A stretch of DNA of 64,000 bases from Protonemura montana (taxonomy: Eukaryota; Arthropoda; Insecta; Plecoptera; Nemouridae). The DNA lies in NCBI GenBank assembly GCA_947568835.1, contig OX387602.1:17659021-17723020 (forward strand). Reading direction: 5' to 3'. Position numbers and translations under genes: made by a program. Under the pieces are notes generated by a model. The model saw nothing but the letters and a program-made list of their open reading frames with translations, searched no databases and was not told where the DNA came from. Positions 27,801-36,991 of this stretch are shown one piece after another (the first letter of the stretch is position 1; every line of letters starts with the position of its first letter).

Positions 27801-30800
27801 CTGAACATAAACATTTCAGAGATTTTAGTGCAACCCTTGTCACCGTCTTTACCAACGACTACCCTCACTCAGAAAGTGGTGGTATAAAATGAATTTTGAA
27901 ACATGATAGACACATTTATGACTACCTTTCTAACAGTCTATGTTACAATTGGGCTCTTTCAAAATGTATGTATATTTATTTTAATCTTGTGTGTGTAGTT
28001 GGTACGTTGCGTGTAAATTGAGTTCATTACATTTGTTTATTTCGGTTGTACACATTCTCTTTTCCAACAAATTGTTCGAATTTCACAATATAAACAATGC
28101 ACGTTGACCTCTCTAGACCAATCCTGAATACCAAGGAGGTATTACCGCACGAATATCGGTACGGTCTGCGTTATAATAATAATAATCCAAACACATGTGG
28201 ACGGTACCGCGGTAGACGATGATAGACCATTGGAGTTAACACAGGAGAAATCAGCACCAGGTTAACCGTGACGAATGGTATTCCCTATAAGCCTCATCTT
28301 CGGCCACACTTGCAGATGTATAGACACTCGCGCATCGCGATGTCGTGACGGAGGGTATCTTGGGCGCGGTGTGATTGCTGGACCAATAACCGACCCTACT
28401 TCTTCCTTCTTCCTCCTTGACTTCTTGACTATACAGAGGATCCTAAAGAAATAAATATTGCAAGTCCACGATGATAATGACAAATAAATATCTTCGGACT
28501 TTTATTTTGTGAACCAACGACTAGTCTAGTACAAAGAAAATGAGATACAAATAATAATATTGACTCCACCTTCGCATTCCATACTGAGTTAGTAGGCTGT
28601 TTCATATCCGAATATAATATAGCATGTAAAAGAAATACACGTATTTAAATATTCCAAGCCCTTGTTAATCGTGTGACATAGCCACGCGAAATATGAACGT
28701 TTACTGAGCACTAGACAGCTTTTGGTACATATCGGCAATGAGAATTGCCTACCTCGTGTCATCCTGCAATCGACTATTTCAAAAGCGAGCCGCCTCCGCT
28801 CCACTCGCGGTTGTACCTCTAAACCTGATTGGACCGCAACTGATTGCATTGAATGCGCGGGGAACCGAAAACCAGGTGCTTTTATCGAGTGCACTCAATC
28901 GCAAGGAAGGAACGACCCCCTCACGAAGGCACAATGGTAAACTACGAAGAAATTACGGAACAATACGAGCAGATTTTGCAGAACAAAGTTCGCTGGTAAT
29001 CACGACTCACGATCTAATACCAGTAGTGCATTATACCACAACAATACTACACATGCTCGATTGGATATTATTTTATTATTATACAGAGTACATACACAGA
29101 AAAGCCAATTTCTCCTCGGCATTTCTATACCTTTAGAGAAGATTTTTATATCTTTTCTGTACTCAATTGTCGTTGTTCGCTAACACCTTGCGATTTTTTT
29201 TTACCTTTACTCTAAGGCTGTTTCTACAGGTTCCATTTCTTCAGGGTCCATTGTAGTTTTTCTACGCAACCGGCACCCATTGAGTCTTCCATAATATTGA
29301 CAACAATCCGGATACAATCCCTGAAAAACCCAATGTCTCCTTCTAGAAGGCGCCGACAGAACAATTCGAACCACATTTGATCCGATTTAATTCGTATAAC
29401 AGCTAGTCTATGGTGAGGAGGTATGAGCTTAGAGGTATGAGAAGTCGTTGGCAGGGAGGCCTACCACCGTGATGATGCGTGAGGATCTATGGTGATAACA
29501 GAAGGGATGCCCTCCGCCGCTTCGCCCTAGCATCGAGGTGATACTGAACCAAGGCAGGAAAACTCGCGACTGGGCATGAACTGCCAGCGAGGAAAGCTAG
29601 CAAAAAAATTATTGGCCGGATATATAAAGCAGAGTTTCAGCTCACCCCTAATTTATTTGGGGGTAAAGTTATCACCATGTAACAGCCACTGCAAATCTGA
29701 AACCACAGATATGATTCACAGATCATCTTTAACTCAGGGCTAAATTTAAATCTGGTCCCTGGAGAAAACTGCGAGATCTACCAGACTCACAATAACACGG
29801 CAATTCAAAATAGGTTTTTCCTCTGGTTCGGATGGAACAAAGATAATCAATATGATGTCAAGTATGCATCTTAGCAAAAATCGCTTCAGAGAATAGAAAA
29901 GGCTGCCAGTAAAACTTGGTGTGCAACAGGGCAAAGGAAGTGTTCAATGTTAGAATATATGACAGCAGAACTTTAGGAGATCGTGATCCTGATCAGTCAG
30001 GATCTTGTCACTGCATCTCGTCCAGGGTCGAGAATACCGATTACATTGGGACCCTCACCTCACGTCGATGACAACTCCCACCGGGACATCCATACTTTGG
30101 GCCCCTCTTGCATTTGCAAGGGGTGGGATAGACACCGCTAAGGACAGCGTCCTACCATTCATATTGAGCGTGGTGCTGACAATCATTACAAATCGAGTCA
30201 GTCGCTGGTCAACGCCTTTCTTCTACTCGACGCACATCGTGGTCGCTGGCAGCGTCGCGTTGCTGGACTTGACACAAATTATGTGAGAATGATTTGTTTT
30301 ATATAATTAGCACAAAAAATGTATCGTCCTTTCTTCGCCGAGCAAAGTAAATGTGATTCCTAACACCATAGCAACTGTTTCTGTAACCAACATGAAATTA
30401 AAACCAATCTTTGATTCTTGATGGAAATCCTAATCCAGCAATTCATTCATAATCCATGGAATCCTGTTATCTCTTCCTTATTTCTTGATTTGGGGGGCAG
30501 CTGAGAATGAGACATCAAATCCTTGCTGTTAAAGTCTCATTTGATAATCGAGTGGTTTACCATTCAAAGCCACGTTTTAGAGGTGCAACAGGTGCATAAA
30601 GGATTCTTCCTTTGGTAGACATTTATGTAAGTTGTTTGAGAGAACGTGCATTATGCCCTAACGAGTGATGTTTGCGTCCGGTCTTTCTATCAGTTTGTGT
30701 CTTAATCAATAGAAAAATATACCAGTACAATTAAGCTTGTTTGATAAAATATTTGGAATTTAATATATTTACAGGTAACAACTTACTGAAGCTAATATAC

Positions 30801-30808
30801 CGATTGCA

Positions 30809-30863
30809 AAATATTTCTGAGGGAAATATTTCTGAAGAAATTATACAAATTATACATTATACA
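30809..30863. repeat. short direct repeats
   Basis: The 12-mer AAATATTTCTGA occurs at 30809-30820 and again at 30824-30835. It is followed by three close copies of ATTATACA within 30840-30863. This is probably slippage-generated low complexity. Confidence 0.6.
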
Positions 30864-31414
30864 AGACATTTTGCGGATATTCTACAAATTGCTCGGATAT
30901 AAAAGTAATGTCTATGCCCAACAAGTTAATATTAATTTATTTAAGATGATGATGAATGCCAAAAAAATGAAAGCATGTATCCTTCGATGTCGTAGCAAGG
31001 ATAGGAAGTGGCAGTTACACATTGATTGTCTTTACCTAGATATAGATCCAAAATAATATCTTGTATCAGCGCTTAATTATGAGTGTGGAACGTGGGTAGG
31101 TGGGGAAGACTGTTATTTCCAGGGTTAGCATGAAAAACGGGACCCCTAAAAAACTACAGCAAATATTATAAATATCATGAAGTAAACAAACGACCGAAGA
31201 CCGATCCTCCACGATGTACGAAGATTAATTGATCGAATCGCCGTCGTATCGACGAGGAAATTAATGGATGAATCACATTGCCTCCAACTTCGATATGAAT
31301 ATTTCGCCAACGAACGAAAACATGGGATCTCCCTTTGTCAAGGAATTACAACAATTCCGCGACACTATTCCAAGGGAAACACTTTGAAATACCACGTGCC
31401 AGTAAGTAGAGCCT

Positions 31415-31440
31415 TAGAGGAATACGTGAGTATTCCTCTA
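31415..31440. repeat. short perfect hairpin
   Basis: TAGAGGAATA and TATTCCTCTA form a perfect 10-bp stem around the loop CGTGAG. There is no U-rich tail or gene context that would make it a terminator or a known RNA. Confidence 0.6.
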
Positions 31441-32093
31441 GAACGTAAGTAGATGGCCATATGACGCATAACATATAGTTTTTTCCCAGGTCTAAGGTCA
31501 AGTTTACCCCAGAAATAAAGTTAATGTCGTGAATTATTGCTAAGACATAATTTGACGTTTGACAGGTCGCTTGGCCCGTAACGACACTTTCGTGATATCT
31601 CTTAAAAACAACAACTCTTGTTCCAGATCGACGTTACTAGTGAGGGGACACATTTTTAACGCTCTTCTCAGGCAAAATACCGCAAAGAAAATGAAAAGTT
31701 TTTTTTTCAATTATAAAGTCAGCTATTTTAAAAATTTGCTGTTTTTATAGAGGAGTTTCCGTCATAGGTTAGTTGTGCCCGTTTTACTAATTTTAGGAAC
31801 CCTGGCCAGCCAATACCGAGAGATGGAGAAATCCTAGGTTTTACAGATCCCGTTTCGTGGTTGTGACCTATGTTTGAAATGGTTAGAGATAAAATAAATA
31901 AACATAAAAAAACTCACTAACAAGACAAATTACATTTTTTGATTCAAGTAAAAACAAAGTATGTATATATTTTTTTCGTAGTTTCTTAGGGAAACAAACA
32001 TATTAATATGCCAACTTCTGAGTTGGCCTCAGTCTCTGGATTTGTGGATAAGATGCAAAAAATTCTGATAAAGACGCAGGCTATTCTCACTTT

Positions 32094-32110
32094 ACACACA
32101 CACACACACA
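32094..32110. repeat. (AC)n microsatellite
   Basis: Seventeen bases of perfect AC alternation followed by TATATA, about 700 bases upstream of the takeout-like promoter. Confidence 0.9.
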
Positions 32111-32808
32111 TATATTAATTTGACAAATTTATCAGAATTTTGGTACAGTAATTTGGTCAGCAAGTAGCGAGTAACCGATTATTCCCTCTGGCAGTCAAAT
32201 TAAGTTGGTGTTCTTTGCGTCGCTAAAAATCCTTTAAAAAGAAAACAGCATTTTCTAATTCTTTCTCAGGTTAAAACTCTTCCTCTTTTGGCTCTATTCC
32301 ACTGGGGCGATGATAGTGTGGCCTGACAAAACGATGAGAATTCGTACGCGTTATTACATCCAAAGGACCACTTCAAATTATAAGTGAAACTCGACAATTC
32401 TATGTGCAACATGTGCTTCCATAGCAACAGCTAGTAATTAAAAAATAACTGAATTGAGAGATGCTTTCTTGTTCGAACATTCTTTTACTTAACTGACACA
32501 TTTCTAAATTAGCGCCATTACGTAGCATTATGTAATTTTTTAAACTGACACTGTTATTGTTTCACGAGCAAAAATCAATGAAAGCCTGTTTAACCTGTTG
32601 TATAATATGTTCGTTTTTGTATACTAAAACAAAAAATAACAATAACAATGACAGCGAGAAAAGTCAACAACTTTGTGGCAGTAAACATTTCGATGTGCGT
32701 CCATTCAGGTTTAAAAAGTGCGTACGCAGAATCCTAGCACACGAGTGTGACGTTAGTTGGTAAAAAGTCTCCTTTGTCGCTTCGCACTTGACGCCGAGCG
32801 CCGAAAAG

Positions 32809-32842
32809 TATAAAGGACCAAGTCAGAGGCGTCGTCAAGCAG
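32809..32842 (+). promoter_or_regulatory. core promoter of the takeout-like gene
   Basis: TATAAAGG begins at 32809. A start site 28-33 bases downstream, at GTCAAGC or CAGAGT (about 32837-32842), leaves a 5' leader of about 50 bases before the ATG at 32891. Spacing and position fit a classical TATA-driven arthropod promoter of a tissue-regulated secreted-protein gene. The exact start site is inferred. Confidence 0.65.
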
Positions 32843-32890
32843 AGTGAGTCGATCATCTCCAGAAGTGAGTTGATTATTAGTGTGTTGAGA

Positions 32891-32969
32891 ATGTCGAATC
32901 TGGTGGCTGTTGCAACTTTCTGGTCGCTTTGTGTGGGGTTGTTGTTGCAGAACACTTCAGCGGGTATTT
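32891..32969 (+). CDS. takeout-like exon 1 (signal peptide)
   Basis: ATG at 32891; 79 nt encoding residues 1-26 plus one base. A hydrophobic core runs from LVAVATFW through VGLLLQ. The donor is T|GTAAGT at 32970. This is the first in-frame ATG after the TATA box. Confidence 0.92.
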
Positions 32970-35518
32970 GTAAGTATCGAAGATTGACACTAAGACGCGG
33001 ATGAGCGAATAGATTTTTATTAATGCGTTTTGAGTGGTACCCCGAGAAAGAACGCAGTTTTTGCGTGCTCTACTCTGGTATCGCACAGAGATGATTCAAA
33101 ACAAATCGCAATATATAGGCCACCGCATTACAAGCTGATAGGTAATATATAATGATAAACGGCATTTTCAAATGATTTTTTAGGAAACAAAATTTAAGGG
33201 GGGGGGGGGGGGGGGGAGAAGATACTGCCATAAGATAATATGTATCAAAATGATATCGCGTAAAGGATTCGGCGCTCTACTAATATTGTGACACTGACAT
33301 AACACGAAAAGCGGAAGCGTTAGGACTAAACTACGTGAAACTAGGTAACTTCACAGCCAAGGTCACTCACTCATTCACATTCACTCGTATTGACTGAAAC
33401 AACTCTCTGTGAAATGTTAGTTGTTACCAAACACACCACTTAGTGTGTTTGTTTCCCCGCATCAGTTGGAGACACATTTCTCTTGTAGAGCATTGCTCTT
33501 AACAGAGAATTCGAGAGTCGTTGAATGATCCCAAACGACCGTACGTGACAAGCTTTTAGGTCATCCGCAGAACGATATGTCGAGGTCTACCAGATCACGT
33601 TTTCAGATCAGAAATACCGGATAATTATGCAATGGTGTGTTAGGAAACGGAGAGTGATTGACCAAGTGAATTAATTCCAGCGAATTTTGTGGATGTGTGC
33701 GACTCGCGGGACCCCGATTTGAGCGAGTGCGTGCGAAAGAGGGCTCAGTCTATGTGGCCCCAAGTAGTCAAAGGTAAGTAAAGTGAAACTATTCGTTCAA
33801 CCAGATGCTAGCTTCCTTTTAACCAAAAATGACGCATTATGACCTCGAGTGATGTGAGAAAAACGCACTATCGAGTAATTTTTATTTTTTTGCCGTTTTT
33901 TTTAAGCCAAAAAAGTCTTGCTAAAATTGTATTACATTCATTTCTAAGAGATGACAACATAATTCACAGGAGTTCGACGCTCTCGAAATCTCATGACCAT
34001 TCAAGAACAATCAAACGGCTTTTTCGGAGAAATCAGTGAAAAAAATAACAGTTATGCCACCAAAAAAATGACATCGAATCTGTCATCCATTAAACTCATT
34101 GAAACATATTCATTAATGCTGTCAAAACACAATTCGTCTTGTAATTGTTTACTGTAGATTTTGATTAGTAATGCAATCAAAATACCTTGTACTATTTTGC
34201 GTCTTACAGGGATCAAGGAATTGGGACTAGTGCCAATGGAACCCTTATGGATGCCCCTGATTCACATACAGGAGGGTCAGGCTGGATCGGGAGTTAGCGT
34301 CAACGTAACTGACTCCAAGCACTTTGGCTGGAAGGACGCTACCATACGAAGCGTGAAGTACGAAAAATGAAAGCAGTACAAGAATGTTACCACTCAAGCT
34401 TTTACTTGAAAAAAATATATTTATGGTGATTGTGATTTTCTTTCAGGATTGATCTGAAAAAGAATCACTTCCAGTTTGTTTTGCGGTTTCCCCGATACGA
34501 GGTTGTGGGCAACTACGACATCAGGGGGCGGATTCTTGTACTCCCCATCGTTGGCACTGGCAGCACCAACATTTCGATTGGTGAGAATGATGCGTTACTA
34601 AATCGTGTGCATACTATTCGTAGTCAATAAAAATATTCTCTGCGTTGCCCTGGTGCTTTTGTACCCTGCTGTGTGCATTGGAATAAGTTGTCGTAAGTTT
34701 TTTTGACGTGGGAATTTGCTACAGCCAAAAATCCTGAGAAATTAAGTATATGTCGTCATTTTCTTTTGTGCCAATAATTTTTAAGAAAGGGAAAGAAATA
34801 TTGTATTTTATTTTAGAATCAACTTATTTCAGGATGTCATTTGTTTAACAAATTAAGTATTCTCTATGCTGCAATAAGTATATGTTGTTACATGTTACAC
34901 CTTATTCTTCATTCAACCAGAACTCATTTATGCTAAATGAAACTCACCTCCTACTTACAACTTATTCAGCTTCCATTCTAGTATATAATAAAAGCTAGTA
35001 GTGTGAATATTTTAAAAGTGAATAAGGTTATCTAGTGAATAGTGTACTTCTTCAGCGGACGCGGAAACCACGCTGACCTTTGATGGCATCCCCGAAGCGC
35101 GCTCTGGAAAGAAGTACCTTACGCTCACAAATGTTAAGAGCGTGATGAAAATATATGGGAAAATCTCTATCCAGATGAGCAATCTCTTTGGCAGAAAAGA
35201 CCTGAGTGAGTGATTGTATTATAACCGTTTCAGATTCAGGCTGGATTTTCTTTATGTATGTATATATATATATATTGTATTATAACGTATATTATATTGT
35301 AGCGTTTATTTTATTATGAATTTAGTGTATTGATATATTAGTTTCAAATCTGCATTTTATCAGGTGACGCGATGAATCTGTTCCTGAACCAACATGCTGC
35401 CGAAGTGTTCAAGGATTTCCAGCCAGCGATCGAAGATGTTAGCAACCAAGTGTATCGGACTTTGCTGGAGAGTTTTTTCAAGAAGGTTCCATACAACAAG
35501 CTTTTTACTGGGATGTAA
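32891..35518 (+). CDS. takeout/JHBP-family secreted protein (six exons, 252 aa)
   Basis: Complete gene joined from 32891-32969, 33681-33773, 34210-34357, 34447-34580, 35056-35205 and 35364-35518. All introns are GT-AG with phases 1,1,2,1,1, and the reading frame closes at a TAA after 252 codons, the usual family length. Residues 1-24 or so form a hydrophobic signal peptide ending NTSA. Next comes the family's N-terminal motif with two cysteines (C33 and C43) around SRDPDLSEC, then the beta-rich hydrophobic-ligand barrel with KHFGWKDATI, DIRGRILVLPI and FDGIPEARSGKKYL. The C-terminal takeout motif contains DAMNLFLNQ and KKVPYNKLF. Takeout/JHBP proteins are secreted carriers of hydrophobic ligands such as juvenile hormone, linked to feeding, circadian and courtship behaviour in insects. 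The ligand here cannot be told. The gene converges on chitin synthase 1. The fold assignment is firm; orthology to a named member is not. Confidence 0.93.
33198..33216 (+). repeat. uninterrupted run of 19 G
   Basis: Nineteen consecutive G within intron 1 of the takeout-like gene, on its coding strand. Such a tract can form G-quadruplexes and is prone to slippage and assembly-length error. Confidence 0.95.
33681..33773 (+). CDS. takeout-like exon 2 (N-terminal Cys motif)
   Basis: Acceptor TTAATTCCAG and donor G|GTAAGT; 93 nt. Encodes NFVDVCDSRDPDLSECVRKR and onward, the two-cysteine N-terminal motif of the family. Confidence 0.92.
34210..34357 (+). CDS. takeout-like exon 3
   Basis: Acceptor CTTACAG and donor AA|GTACGA; 148 nt. 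Encodes GIKELGLVPMEPLWMP and a beta-strand region with NVTDSKHFGWKDATIRSV. NVT is a possible N-glycosylation site. Confidence 0.9.
34447..34580 (+). CDS. takeout-like exon 4
   Basis: Acceptor CTTTCAG and donor G|GTGAGA; 134 nt. Encodes the alternating hydrophobic strands KKNHFQFVLRFPRYEVVG and YDIRGRILVLPIVGTGSTN, typical of the ligand barrel. Confidence 0.92.
35056..35205 (+). CDS. takeout-like exon 5
   Basis: Acceptor TTCTTCAG and donor A|GTGAGT; 150 nt. Encodes ADAETTLTFDGIPEARSGKK and a strand pair ending in MSNLFGRKDL. Confidence 0.92.
35261..35275. repeat. (TA)n run in intron 5 of the takeout-like gene
   Basis: Fifteen bases of TA alternation between exons 5 and 6. Confidence 0.85.
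35364..35518 (+). CDS. takeout-like exon 6 (terminal)
   Basis: Acceptor TTTATCAG; 155 nt to the TAA at 35516-35518. Encodes the C-terminal helix SDAMNLFLNQHAAEVFKDFQ and the conserved end KKVPYNKLF. Confidence 0.93.
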
Positions 35519-35759
35519 AGTATCAGTCAGGGTGATAATGTTTGTGTCAATGTAACTGGTTGTAAATTGTAACCGGTTGTCAATATTCATTTCTCATGTT
35601 TTCATATAAGTGTGATATTACTTTCTAATCAATCCTACTTTTTAGGGACCATTTTTATTGCTGGACAGGATAGAGTGCTCTCTGCTCTCCCGTTATGTTG
35701 CAATGCAATTTAATTCATAATTCACTGAGTGTATCTATATACATTGGTCTTAGATTTTC

Positions 35760-35847
35760 ATCAGAATTAATTTCTGATTTATTTTGTCTAAGAACATTTC
35801 TTAGAAAATGATATATTTGACAAAAGAAATCAGAAATTAATTCTGAT
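35760..35847. repeat. 29-bp inverted repeat (hairpin) in presumed takeout-like 3' UTR
   Basis: The arm at 35760-35788 (starts ATCAGAATTAATTTCTG, ends TTTTGTC) is the reverse complement of 35819-35847 with a single mismatch over 29 bases. The 30-base loop contains a further short inverted repeat (CTAAGAA/TTCTTAG). Each arm is itself nearly palindromic, so a cruciform or branched RNA fold is possible. It lies 241 bases past the takeout-like stop codon and before the first downstream AATAAA. Confidence 0.85.
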
Positions 35848-35991
35848 ACAATGATTTAATTTTCTAATAGAAGAAAATCGATTCCTCACAAGGAAACCAA
35901 ATGGATTTGCATTTACAATCGAATTCAGACAGAATAACATACTTGGCAATGTTATCGATTTGCTGCCAAAATATTAAACTTTATGCTGCTA

Positions 35992-35997
35992 AATAAA
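35992..35997 (+). terminator. poly(A) signal AATAAA of the takeout-like gene
   Basis: First canonical AATAAA after the takeout-like stop, 474 bases downstream. An ATTAAA variant sits just before it at 35973-35978. It implies a 3' UTR of about 0.5 kb that contains the 29-bp inverted repeat. Confidence 0.45.
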
Positions 35998-36019
35998 TTA
36001 CAACGTATGTATTTACAGA

Positions 36020-36025
36020 TTTATT
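36020..36025 (-). terminator. candidate poly(A) signal of chitin synthase 1
   Basis: TTTATT on the plus strand reads AATAAA on the minus strand, 581 bases after the chitin synthase stop. A nearer ATTAAA variant lies at 36558-36563. If this distal site is used, the two convergent transcripts would meet or slightly overlap at their 3' ends. Confidence 0.4.
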
Positions 36026-36605
36026 TGATAATTGCATACTAATGGCAGACTATTCATAACATTACAATTATACAAAACTATAAACTAAAACATTTTGTCA
36101 ATGCAAAAAATAGGAATATCACAACTCACGTTACTTGCTATTCTCTTTCAAGTGCTGGTCCTGAAATGAAAATTACAAATTACCAAATTTGAATGAAACA
36201 AGAGCACAAGTGTATATATTTACGTTTAGAGCAGAATTATATTCTTGTTTCACTCAATCGATTAACTGTCATGCTGGGCCAAAGGGTTTCTGTCGAATGG
36301 TAATCATACCTAACAGGTTTATGTGAATTCAGCAAACATCTCTTACTTCCTAACTGAAATCTAACATGGGTGCTAAATATGGTCTGGCACTAAAAGCATT
36401 CTCTGAAAACTGAGTGTCAAAATATAAAAATGACAGTTGTTTACATCTTGATTTGATATTTTGTAAAGTAAATATTTATAAATATTTTGACTTTTGTAGC
36501 ATATCCTTCTTTTTATAAAGAGGCACAATTCATGCTAATGACAAATTTCTTATATATTTTAATTTCTTCTATTTTTTCACTGGCATTTACGTCCCAGTGA
36601 TTGAT

Positions 36606-36991
36606 CTACATCCTTCTGTTAAGACTGTTCCTTCCAGCTTCGGGATCCTTCCAATTGACTGACGGTCTTCCCACGTTTCCCATCCGAACCGAATTGTTCC
36701 TGGAATCATCTTCGGAAATGACGTCTGATGGATCGTATGCTCGGTTCACTTCCCCTCGTTGATCAAAGATGCTCTGGACTTTGATTCCTGCATTCGAAGA
36801 GCGGTGGCTTCTTGGCGCAGCAACGTTGTTGTTTCCTCCGATTACGGACCCAGTCATTCCGTATTCGTTGTTCGCGCCCAGGGTCATCATTTGCGACTTT
36901 CGCTTCTCTGCCATGACAGAGTTCCGTCGGACTTCTAGTGCCTGGATCGTTTCCTTGCGTAGCGTATGCTTGCGCCCAAGTACAGGTGTTC
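36606..36991 (-). CDS. CHS1: CHS1 exon 21 (terminal)
   Basis: 386 nt to the TAG at 36606-36608. Encodes [34 protein letters not shown], then a serine/asparagine-rich variable tail ending NSLNRRM. Acceptor CATTTACAG. Confidence 0.95.

Larger units (their letters stand above)
19233..32808. other. second long stretch with no supported gene
   Basis: No coding exon or RNA gene can be supported here. Visible items are a 13-bp minisatellite (21828-21861), a CTTT run near 27077-27091, an ATA triplet run near 28168-28184, short direct repeats at 30809-30863, a 10-bp perfect hairpin at 31415-31440 and a CA run at 32094-32110. Several open frames of 60-130 codons exist but show no recognisable domain, splice continuity or biased composition. 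The last few hundred bases probably include the upstream region of the takeout-like gene. Confidence 0.55.

Noticed and set aside
30005-30286. 93-codon open frame with two hydrophobic stretches
   Set aside because: TTG start, no matching splice sites, no recognised family. Not enough to call a membrane protein.
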